A stretch of 64,000 nucleotides of DNA, from assembly GCA_951812325.1 (NCBI GenBank), contig OX638294.1, positions 1,027,136 through 1,091,135 of the forward strand. The letters run 5' to 3'. The DNA is from an uncultured Thermoanaerobaculia bacterium. GTDB taxonomy: Bacteria; Acidobacteriota; Thermoanaerobaculia; Multivoradales; Multivoraceae. Below, piece after piece: positions 54,823 through 62,134 of this stretch; the stretch's first letter is position 1; each line of letters opens with the position of its first letter. Below the pieces are notes generated by a model that saw nothing but the letters and a program-made list of their open reading frames with translations, did no database searches and had not been told where the DNA came from. Both the position numbers and the translations under genes were made by a program.

Positions 54823-56430
54823 CTAGCTCCCGGCGCGGAGACGAGCTTCGAAGAACTCGGCCGGCCGCGGCGCGTTCCCCGAGGCGAGGCGGGTGGCGCC
54901 CCGGATGAGAAGAACGGCCCGGTCGCCGGCGAGGTCCACCCGCAGGCGCGCGTCCGCCAGGTCCGACTTGACTGCGCAAGGCGCGGTGGACACGCTGCGA
55001 AGGTCATCGACGCGGGCGTGGACGATGTCCCAGCAGACGCTGCCCCGAAGGGGCGAAGGGCGCTCCGCAACCGGGGATGCCGGGACTCCGCCCACATCGC
55101 TCTTCACCTTCACCGCGGCCAGCAGGGCTGCGGCCCGCTCACCGGTCAGGACGACGGTTCCATCCTGCGACGCCGCCTCTTCCTCCAGCAGTGTCTTCAC
55201 GTCTTCCTCCAGCAGCGTCTTCACGTCTTCCTCCACCAGTGTCTTCACGTCGGAGGCGGCCAGGTCGTCCAACCCGAACACGAATCTCCCCGGCTCGCCT
55301 CCTGCGGCCCCGACGTTTCTACCGGCCGTCGCAGTCACATCCCCGGCTGCCACCGCGGCGCGGTACCGCGCCGCGGTCTGTTCGGCGTCCACAGCCCGGG
55401 CAGCAATCACTGGACCACGTTCGGTGTGCGCCCGGGCCGCAGCCTCGCCGTCCTCCACGTGACGCACGAAGAAGAACATGTCGCCCTGACCGTTCGCCGC
55501 CACCTCGTCGATGACCCGGTGTCGGCGAAGCCAGGCCGTCCGGAACTCCTCCTCGGGAAGCAGCGGCTTCTGCTCCGGCCCGCAGTCCGCCCGGCTTGCC
55601 GAGAACGCCCCGAGGTCCGCGGCTTGCCGCAGCATGCCGTCGGCGCCGTAGAGGAAGGCCCCCGGTTCGGCGCCGGGAATCACCAGGATCAGATCGTCGG
55701 TCACGAACCGCCCTATCGTCAGTTCCACGGGATAGCAGGAATCCAGTGCGGCGCCGCCGTCGCGGGTCGGCGTCAAACCCCGGACACCGCCTTCGCCATC
55801 GAACAGCCAAGCGACGTACGGTTCCCAGATGTCGTCAGGCCCCGGCGATGGCTCAGGCTGGCGGGCAAGCCCCACCGCGACGGTCCAACCGTCCCGATGA
55901 TCCAGGTCGCCGACGATCTCCAGGTTCGCCTTGAGAGCCGTGATCCGGCCGTCACGTTGCCGATAGACGCCGAAGAGATCGCCTGCGAAGACCAGGCCGC
56001 TCGCGGATTCGCCGCCGAGTCGGCTGTAGTTCCCGTACCTGCCGGCGCGCCGATACGTCGTTCCCGCGAGCGTGACGAGCAGTTCGGTCCGGATTCCCCC
56101 CAAGACCCACGAGTGAATCCCGTCCCGCCGGAGGCCGACGAGAAGGCTGCCGTCCGATCGCCAGCGAACATCCGCCGCCGACAAGATCCCGTCCGGCGCA
56201 TCCAGCGGCCGAAGCTCGTCCAGCACCGGCGCCAACCGGCCGGACTCCTGAGCCGTGGCCGCCTGCGGGGCAACAGCCGCCACGAGCCCGAAGGCGACAA
56301 GGCAAGCGGCCCTTCTCAAGGAGCCGACACCTGTTTCCACAATCGGCCGCGGGCACGGTACCTCCGAACGGGCGATACGCGATCCGCGCCGGTCATCCGC
56401 ACCCGCTCGTACAGACTTGGCTCTTCGCAT
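54823..56430 (-). CDS. Secreted protein with internal octapeptide repeats, unknown function
   Basis: The 535-residue frame begins at ATG 56430, fixed by a textbook AGGAGGAG six bases upstream. A leader-like hydrophobic stretch follows later (RRAACLVAFGLVAAVAPQAA), giving an unusually long basic N-region; a GTG at 56340 would give a normal signal peptide. The mature part has beta-propeller-like strands (DGSLLVGLRRDGIHSWVLGG, ASGLVFAGDLFGVYRQRDGR). Near residue 400 it carries DVKTLVEE-DVKTLLEE-DVKTLLEE from a 24-bp repeat. No enzyme motif is seen. It precedes the carboxypeptidase-regulatory protein and probably works with it. Confidence 0.75.
   Translation of the reverse strand: MRRAKSVRAGADDRRGSRIARSEVPCPRPIVETGVGSLRRAACLVAFGLVAAVAPQAATAQESGRLAPVLDELRPLDAPDGILSAADVRWRSDGSLLVGLRRDGIHSWVLGGIRTELLVTLAGTTYRRAGRYGNYSRLGGESASGLVFAGDLFGVYRQRDGRITALKANLEIVGDLDHRDGWTVAVGLARQPEPSPGPDDIWEPYVAWLFDGEGGVRGLTPTRDGGAALDSCYPVELTIGRFVTDDLILVIPGAEPGAFLYGADGMLRQAADLGAFSASRADCGPEQKPLLPEEEFRTAWLRRHRVIDEVAANGQGDMFFFVRHVEDGEAAARAHTERGPVIAARAVDAEQTAARYRAAVAAGDVTATAGRNVGAAGGEPGRFVFGLDDLAASDVKTLVEEDVKTLLEEDVKTLLEEEAASQDGTVVLTGERAAALLAAVKVKSDVGGVPASPVAERPSPLRGSVCWDIVHARVDDLRSVSTAPCAVKSDLADARLRVDLAGDRAVLLIRGATRLASGNAPRPAEFFEARLRAGS
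55178..55249. repeat. 24-bp tandem repeat encoding DVKTLxEE, three copies
   Basis: Units of tcttcctccagcagtgtctt type recur at a 24-bp period, keeping frame and encoding an acidic amphipathic octapeptide in the gene at 54823. Confidence 0.9.
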
Positions 56431-56683
56431 GCAAGCTCCTCCTGGGAACTGGCTGCAAGAGCTGTGTGAAGTGACAGGCTGACCGGCTGACCGCCCTCCT
56501 GCCCTCGGTCGAAGCTGGATGTGGCTGCAGCCACTGTGGCCCCTTGAGGCAGAGGACTGTCCAAACCTCCACCTTCATGCCTGTTGTACTCGATGATGAC
56601 GCACTCCGCGCATCCCGGGCCCGTACCGTGACAGACGTTGTTCCCGGTATCGGGATGCGAGTTACGGTAGACGCCACAGATGA

Positions 56684-56773
56684 TCAAATCTGCGACTCCC
56701 CGACGACCGGACCAAACACCGCCGCGGCCAGCACAACCACCGCGGTACGAATGATCCCGATTCGCTTCTTCAT
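56684..56773 (-). CDS. Signal-peptide ORF of a small secreted Cys-containing peptide, frame-disrupted
   Basis: After GGAGGAG the ATG at 56773 gives 29 codons, MKKRIGIIRTAVVVLAAAVF followed by GPVVGESQI and stop, a clear Sec signal peptide with nothing after it. In the neighbouring frame the sequence goes on as CGVYRNSHPDTGNNVCHGTG and PGCAECVIIEYN, a mature-peptide-like segment with four Cys. A one-base change would join them. The locus sits directly upstream of the two large secreted proteins. Leader plus Cys-rich segment suggests a small secreted peptide; the frame break may be real or a sequencing error. Confidence 0.45.
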   Translation of the reverse strand: MKKRIGIIRTAVVVLAAAVFGPVVGESQI

Positions 56774-56988
56774 TGGCAGCACTCCTCCGGTTGAATCTGC
56801 TGGAATGATTGGCAAGGTAGCAGGAGGCCACTGCGCGCGTCGCCGGTCACATCAACAGGCGCATTCGCACACTCCGGATGACACTGCCCAAATGACAGGT
56901 GCGCCGGCAGCGCCCGTACATCGCCACCTGGATTGCGCTGGACCGTTCCGTGCCCGCATCTCGATGCCCGAAGCGATGGGCGGCGCCG

Positions 56989-57222
56989 ACAACCCGCCGC
57001 GAAGCCGAATGCACCCAGCGTCCAGATCCGGACCGGCAGGACCACGAGGCCGACCACCAGCAGGCTCACGGCCACCTGCTTCTGCACCTGCTCGTACCGC
57101 GTCATCGACAGCAGGTGCTCGACGGCGCCGGTCGCGACGTGGACGATCTGCCCCAGCAGCATGACGCGGAGGTACGGCGAGGCGGCGCCGGCGCGCCGCT
57201 TCAGGCGCTGCGAGCCGGCCCG
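56989..57222 (-). pseudogene. Fragment of a polysaccharide flippase-like membrane protein
   Basis: One frame reads YLRVMLLGQIVHVATGAVEH then LLSMTRYEQVQKQVAVSLLV and LPVRIWTLGAFGFAAG. The LxxGQxVxxxTGxxxxLLxMT pattern is typical of Wzx/MATE-like flippases. Only about 75 residues remain and both flanks are unrelated, so this is a rearrangement scrap. Confidence 0.4.
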
Positions 57223-57239
57223 CAGCCCGGGGCCCGCAC

Positions 57240-57842
57240 CTCGCCTGCGGCAGGGCGGACTGCGAGGTCTGCGGACGAGATCCGTTCTTCCGTTTCGTGC
57301 CGACCGGGCCGGACTGGCGGCCGCTCACGGACGGCGCGGGCGCCCCGATCGTGCAGCGCGACACCCTGCAGGCGCTGGTCGCGGCGGACCCGGTTCAAGA
57401 AGATACCGCCCGCGAGCTCCCCCGGCCGGCCTACGACCGCGCGTTCGACGCCTGGGACCTCGCCCGGCGCGACGTCTGGGAGGAGTGGATGCGGCTCGTC
57501 GACCCGGCCAACCTGCAGCCGGACCTGCCGAAGGCGTTCCGCGACGCGGCGGAGCTGCTCCACCGGCACGGCGCGGAGGTGCTCGGCACGGACGAACTCG
57601 AATGGCTGATCCCCTGCTTTCAGACCGTGCCCACGGTGCGCATCCAGCGCGACGTGCGCGCCATTCTGAACGCCGCCGAACCGGCTACGGCAAGAGTCCG
57701 CCGTCTCCGGGACTTCGCGCGGCACGCCGGACTGAAACCGTCGGCGCCGATCGAACCGCTGCCCGCGGTCGCCGAGGAGGCGGTCCACCTCGTCGCGTGG
57801 ATGGCGGTCAGGGCCGGCGCGCAGGTCGCACCGGCGAGGTGA
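57240..57842 (+). pseudogene. Detached duplicate of the PLD-helicase C-terminal module
   Basis: The sequence from CGRADCEVCGRDPFFRFVP through TDGAGAPIVQRDTLQALVAA, AYDRAFDAWDLARRDVWEEW, LVDPANLQPDLPKAFRDAAE to VHLVAWMAVRAGAQV is nearly identical to the last about 200 codons of the helicase (47711-48290). It has no N-terminal start of its own (first usable codon GTG 57297) and lacks every helicase motif. About 9.5 kb separates the copies, in the same orientation. Either a second helicase was mostly deleted, or the C-terminal module was copied. Confidence 0.85.
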
Positions 57843-57909
57843 GTCCGAGCGATGACCCGGCCACTCGCGTGGATGGCGGTCGGGGCCGGCGCGCAGGTCG
57901 CACCGGCGG
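57794..57909. repeat. 72-bp spaced duplication at the end of the helicase fragment
   Basis: Positions 57794-57837 and 57866-57909 match over 44 bases (cgcgtggatggcggtc, then ggggccggcgcgcagg or close variants). The second copy lies beyond the stop codon. Confidence 0.85.
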
Positions 57910-57960
57910 CGCCAAGGTCAACCGTCGGGCGGATCAATCGCCGCAGGCTGCCGCGGGCTG

Positions 57961-58431
57961 CTACGGCGACGGCGCCTGGTACAGCTCGATCTCGTAACCG
58001 TCCGGGTCGCGGAAAAACACGATCGTCGGCGGGTTGTCGCCGGGGATCGTGACCCAACGGAGTTCGGAACCGGCGGCCTCGGCCTTCTTCGCGAGCGCCT
58101 TGGCTTGAGCCGTGTTCACCACGATCCGGCCGTACCTGCCCTTGCCCTCGGGCAGGGGATCGTCATTCAGACGCGCCAGGATCAGGCCCGCGCCGCCACC
58201 GCCGGGGGCCGCGAGGCCGATCTCTATCGGGTCGGTCCCGTCGGACGGATAGGTCCAGGCGCGCTTGAACCCCAACACGTCGCCGTAGTACTCCTCTGAC
58301 CGCGCGAGGTCCTCCACGTTGATGGCTACCTGCCCCAGCACGGCGTCCGACTTCTCGTCTTCGGCCATCAACAGGCCGCCCACGCCCAACAACATCGCCG
58401 CAGCAGCGACACCAACGGTCCACTTCGCCAT
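57961..58431 (-). CDS. Exported VOC-superfamily protein (glyoxalase/bleomycin-resistance fold)
   Basis: The 156 residues start at ATG 58431 (GGGAG upstream) with a leader, KWTVGVAAAAMLLGVGGLLM, then one VOC domain: LGQVAINVEDLARSEEYYGD, VLGFKRAWTYPSDG, GRIVVNTAQAKALAKKAEAA and IVFFRDPDGYEIELYQAP. Conserved His/Glu metal ligands of glyoxalase I are only partly evident (Glu in YEIEL). Most VOC proteins are cytoplasmic; a secreted one is less usual. Reaction unknown. Confidence 0.82.
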   Translation of the reverse strand: MAKWTVGVAAAAMLLGVGGLLMAEDEKSDAVLGQVAINVEDLARSEEYYGDVLGFKRAWTYPSDGTDPIEIGLAAPGGGGAGLILARLNDDPLPEGKGRYGRIVVNTAQAKALAKKAEAAGSELRWVTIPGDNPPTIVFFRDPDGYEIELYQAPSP

Positions 58432-58650
58432 CTTCAGCTCCCTTCGAAGCACCGGGTTCCCTGTCAAGAGAGGGGTGCCAGCATAGCGCGACACGTGCGC
58501 GGCGATCAAAGACCGCAGGCCATCGCTTCGAGCTTCAACACCGTTCTCCGGTTCCCAACGGTGTGCCGCCGACGTTGATGCCGCGCAGCAAGGCAACGTG
58601 AGTGTCCGCCGTCATGCGCTTCGCATCGCCGCGCCCCGAGGCGGGGGCTC

Positions 58651-59670
58651 CTACTCCACCGGAGTCGCGGCGATGAACTCGTTGACGATGCCCGCCAGCT
58701 CCTCGCCGTGGGTCTCCTGGATGAAGTGGCCCGCGCCCTCGACGGTCACGTGGGGCTGGCCCTGCGCGCCGGGAACCCGGCGCTGGAACGGTCTCTCGCC
58801 GCCGCGCGTTACCGGGTCGCTGTCTCCGTAGGCGGTCAGGAACGGCTTCTCCCAGCGCTCGAACACCTCCCAGGCTGCGCGGTTCGCCTCGTTCGCCGGA
58901 TCGTCGGCGAAGACCGGCACCCGCTGAGGCATGATCAGCGGGCCTGCCTTGTAGGCCGGCTCGGGGAACGGCGCATCGTAGGCGGCCGCGACCGACGGGT
59001 CGCCCGTGTTGTTCGCCAGCATGCCGCCGGTGGGAATGTCGCCACGATCGATCATCGCCTGGTTCATCCGCTTCCATCGGATGAAGGCGCTGTTCTCCGG
59101 GAAGTCCTCCGGGGCGGCCGCCCCGCCGACCGGCAGGCCGGTGTTCGACACGACGACGCGCGCGAAGCGCTCCTCGTTCTCCGCCACCACGCGCAGGCCG
59201 ATCAGTCCCCCCCAGTCCTGGCCGAAGAACGTGGCGTCCCGGAGGTCGAGGGCCTCAACCAGTTCAATCATCGCGTCGACGTGGAACTTGTAGGTGTGGG
59301 TGTCCATGCTCGCCGGCTTGTCCGAGCGCCCGAAACCGATCAGGTCGGGCACGATGCAGCGATGGCCGGCCGCAACCAGGACCGGGACCATCTTCCGGTA
59401 CAGGTACGACCAGGTCGGCTCCCCGTGGATCAGCAGGATCGGTTCACCGTCGGCCGGCCCCTCGTCGAGGTAGGCGACCCGGTAGCCGTCGATTTCCAGG
59501 TAGCGGGGCTCGAAGTCGAAGTCCGGCAGGTTCTCGAACCGGACGTCGGGGGTGCGATACAGGCCGGGACGGATCTCCTCGCCAAGGGCCGGCGCCGCTA
59601 TCGTCGCGAGGGCCAGGGCGATGACGCCCAGGCTCGCCGCAGCGACGAGGTTTCGCCGTGATCTCTTCAT
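58651..59670 (-). CDS. Haloalkane dehalogenase-like alpha/beta hydrolase, exported
   Basis: The 339 residues begin with a signal peptide (LVAAASLGVIALALATIAAP ending ALG). The fold motifs LLIHGEPTWSYLYRKM, PDLIGFGRSDKPA and FFGQDWGGLIGLRVVAENEE (nucleophile Asp followed by the halide-stabilising Trp), an acid, and VEGAGHFIQETHGEE (catalytic His) match haloalkane dehalogenases of the DhlA/DhmA kind. HGEPTW distinguishes it from the epoxide-hydrolase-like protein at 4565. Substrate specificity cannot be read from the sequence; an exported location is unusual for this family. Confidence 0.88.
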   Translation of the reverse strand: MKRSRRNLVAAASLGVIALALATIAAPALGEEIRPGLYRTPDVRFENLPDFDFEPRYLEIDGYRVAYLDEGPADGEPILLIHGEPTWSYLYRKMVPVLVAAGHRCIVPDLIGFGRSDKPASMDTHTYKFHVDAMIELVEALDLRDATFFGQDWGGLIGLRVVAENEERFARVVVSNTGLPVGGAAAPEDFPENSAFIRWKRMNQAMIDRGDIPTGGMLANNTGDPSVAAAYDAPFPEPAYKAGPLIMPQRVPVFADDPANEANRAAWEVFERWEKPFLTAYGDSDPVTRGGERPFQRRVPGAQGQPHVTVEGAGHFIQETHGEELAGIVNEFIAATPVE

Positions 59671-59709
59671 CTCGCGTCCTCCGTTGTGTCGGGTGAAGGC
59701 TGTGGCACT

Positions 59710-59826
59710 GTCGCGACAGCCTATCGGGCGCTATCCTCTCCACGCCCTACTCGCGCTTCGACCGGCTGGTGGAAGACAGCGACACCCGTCGCGACAGCCT
59801 GTCGGGCGGTATCCTCTCCACGCCCC
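59710..59826. repeat. 78-bp spaced direct repeat upstream of the NatA-like gene
   Basis: The segments starting at 59710 and 59788 (gtcgcgacagcctatcgggc / gtcgcgacagcctgtcgggc, then gctatcctctccacgccc or ggtatcctctccacgccc) match over about 38 bases. TATCCT-like promoter elements are therefore duplicated just upstream of the ABC gene at 59847. Confidence 0.9.
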
Positions 59827-59846
59827 GAGAACGGAAGTAGGCCTCC

Positions 59847-60794
59847 ATGACTCAAAACGGAACGGCAGTGCGCCTGACCGGCGTGTGCAAGACGTTCGGC
59901 GCCCACACGGCGGTCGACGATCTCGACCTCGCAATCGAGCCCGGCACGATCTACGGCCTGCTGGGCCCCAACGGCTCCGGCAAGACGACGACGATCCGCA
60001 TGATGATGGGCATCCTTCTGCCCGACGGCGGCTCGGTGGAGCTCTTCGGCGGCGCCCCCGACTTCGGCCGGCGCAGCCGGGTTGGCTACCTGCCCGAGGA
60101 GCGCGGCGTCTACGAGAAGATGAAGGTGCTGGACCAGCTCGTCTTCTTCGGCGAGATTCGCGGCCTCGCGCGGTCCCTGGCCCGCGCCCGGGCCGAGAAA
60201 TGGCTGGAGCGCCTGGGCCTGACCGAATGGGCCTCCAAGAAGGTCCAGACGCTGTCGAAGGGGATGCAGCAGAAGGTCCAGTTCATCTCCACGGTGCTCC
60301 ACGATCCGGAGCTGCTGATTCTCGACGAGCCCTTCAGCGGCCTCGACCCGATCAACCAGGACGTGCTGGAAGAGATCGTGCTCGAGGAGAAGGAGCGCGG
60401 CAAGACGATCCTGTTCTCGACCCACCTCATGGAGCAGGCGGAGCGTCTCTGCGAACGGGTCTGCCTCATCTCGCGCGCCCGCAAGGTGCTCGACGACGAC
60501 CTGAAGGAGTTGAAGCGCCGCGAGCGAACCGGTGTCGTGGCGGTCGAGTTCGACGGCGAGGCGCCCCGGATCGCGTGGCCGGAAGTCCTGGAGGTCGAGC
60601 AGGTCGGTGACGCGTTCCACCTGTCCCTGGACGACGGTGTGCGCCCCGAGGAGATCCTGGGGGCGGTGCTCGCGGAGGGTGTCAGCCTGCGCCGATTCGA
60701 ACTGCTCGAGCCGCGGCTGCACGAGATCTTCGTGCGCCATGCCGGAGACCCCGGCGACGACGACTCGGTCCAGCCGGCGGGAGGTGCATCATGA
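59847..60794 (+). CDS. ABC-2-type transporter ATP-binding protein (NatA-like)
   Basis: Cytoplasmic ATPase, 315 residues. Walker A GPNGSGKTTTIRMMMG, Q-loop YLPEERGVYEKMKV, signature LSKGMQQKVQFIST, Walker B LLILDEPFSGLDPINQ and H-loop STHLMEQAERL are intact. YLPEERG after the Q-loop and the C-terminal extension (DDDLKELKRRERTGVVAVEF) are typical of NatA/YhaQ-type exporters. The stop overlaps the permease start by four bases. Possible substrates are Na+, drugs or peptides. Confidence 0.92.
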   Translation: MTQNGTAVRLTGVCKTFGAHTAVDDLDLAIEPGTIYGLLGPNGSGKTTTIRMMMGILLPDGGSVELFGGAPDFGRRSRVGYLPEERGVYEKMKVLDQLVFFGEIRGLARSLARARAEKWLERLGLTEWASKKVQTLSKGMQQKVQFISTVLHDPELLILDEPFSGLDPINQDVLEEIVLEEKERGKTILFSTHLMEQAERLCERVCLISRARKVLDDDLKELKRRERTGVVAVEFDGEAPRIAWPEVLEVEQVGDAFHLSLDDGVRPEEILGAVLAEGVSLRRFELLEPRLHEIFVRHAGDPGDDDSVQPAGGAS

Positions 60795-62056
60795 AGCAGG
60801 TCTGGTCGGTGATCCGGCGGGAGTACGTGGAGCGGGTCAAGACGAGGGCGTTCATCCTCTCGACGCTCGGCATGCCGCTGCTCATGATCGGCATCATGGC
60901 GGTGTTCGGCCTTGTGGCGTTTCTCTCCGAGCAGTCGGAGCGGCAGATCGTCCTCGTCGACCAGAGCGGACAACTCGGCGAACGCGTCCGGCAAGCCCTC
61001 GACGAGGCTGGCTACGACGTGGAACTCGCGGCGCCCGGGACCGCCGCCGAGGAACTGGACCAGCAGGTGCTCGACGACGAACTCGAGGCCTACATCCTTC
61101 TCGACGATGCGACGGCCAGCGAAGCCGTCTTCCACTACCGGGCGAAGGAACCGCCGGGAAGCGTGCGTTCCCAGTTGATCCGTTCGGCGATCGTCGAGGA
61201 AGTCGTCGACATGCGGCTAGGCCAGATCGAGGACGGCGAGTCGGTTCGGCGGCTGTTCGAGGGCGGCTCGCTGGAGTACGAACCCGTGGGCCTCGACGAG
61301 GCCGAAGCGGAGGAAGCCGAAGCCGAACGCATCTCCGGGATGATCACCGGCATCGCCGGCGGCCTCATCCTCTACATCATGATGCTCGCCTACGGCGCCC
61401 AGACGCTGCAATCCGTGCTCGAGGAGAAGCAGAGCCGGGTCGTCGAACTCGTCATCTCGTCGCTGCGGCCGTGGCAGCTCATGCTGGGGAAGATCGTGGG
61501 CGTCGGCGCCGTCGGGCTCACCCAGGTAGCGATCTGGATCGGCTGCGTGGCCTTGCTGGCCGGCCTGGCGCTTCCCGGCCTGATTTCCGCGGCGCCGGAT
61601 CTCGAAGAACTGGGGCAGGTCCGGCAATACCTGCCGGGCCCTGGCGCCATCCTCCTGCTCCTTGTCTTCTTCCTGCTCGGTTACTTCCTCTATTCGAGCC
61701 TCTTCGCCGCGGTCGGCGCGATGTGCAAGAACCTGCAGGAGGCCGGTCAGGCGCAGACGCCCCTGATCATCGTGATCATCGTCCCCTTCATGATGCAGAT
61801 GATGACGTTCCAGGGAAACAACATGCCGTGGATGAACTGGGTCGCCCTCTTCCCCTTCTTCAGCCCGATCATGATGTACCCGCGAGCCGTGATGGGCGAC
61901 GTACCGGCCTGGATGGTCGCCCTCTCGATCGTGTTGATGGCGGTGACCGTCTGGGGCGCCGCCTGGGTGGCGGGCAGGATCTACAAGGTCGGCATCCTCA
62001 GTCAGGGCAACCGTCCCAACCTGCGCGAGCTGCTGCGCTGGATCCGGGAGGCGTAG
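60791..62056 (+). CDS. ABC-2-type transporter permease (NatB-like)
   Basis: Integral membrane partner of the preceding ATPase, 421 residues. First helix near residues 25-50 (FILSTLGMPLLMIGIMAVFG), a large extracytoplasmic domain to about residue 170, then five helices (MITGIAGGLILYIMMLAYGA; IVGVGAVGLTQVAIWIGCVA; PGAILLLLVFFLLGYFLYSS; IIVIIVPFMMQMMTF; VALSIVLMAVTVWGAAWVAG). The YGAQTLQSVLEEKQSRVVEL motif between helices is characteristic of ABC2_membrane_3 permeases. Confidence 0.9.
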   Translation: MKQVWSVIRREYVERVKTRAFILSTLGMPLLMIGIMAVFGLVAFLSEQSERQIVLVDQSGQLGERVRQALDEAGYDVELAAPGTAAEELDQQVLDDELEAYILLDDATASEAVFHYRAKEPPGSVRSQLIRSAIVEEVVDMRLGQIEDGESVRRLFEGGSLEYEPVGLDEAEAEEAEAERISGMITGIAGGLILYIMMLAYGAQTLQSVLEEKQSRVVELVISSLRPWQLMLGKIVGVGAVGLTQVAIWIGCVALLAGLALPGLISAAPDLEELGQVRQYLPGPGAILLLLVFFLLGYFLYSSLFAAVGAMCKNLQEAGQAQTPLIIVIIVPFMMQMMTFQGNNMPWMNWVALFPFFSPIMMYPRAVMGDVPAWMVALSIVLMAVTVWGAAWVAGRIYKVGILSQGNRPNLRELLRWIREA

Positions 62057-62134
62057 CAGGGCGCAGCGGCGCACTTCCACGGCCACCGGGACAGCGCCAC
62101 GACCGCGCAGCGCGTCGTCAGGCCGAGACGCGCA

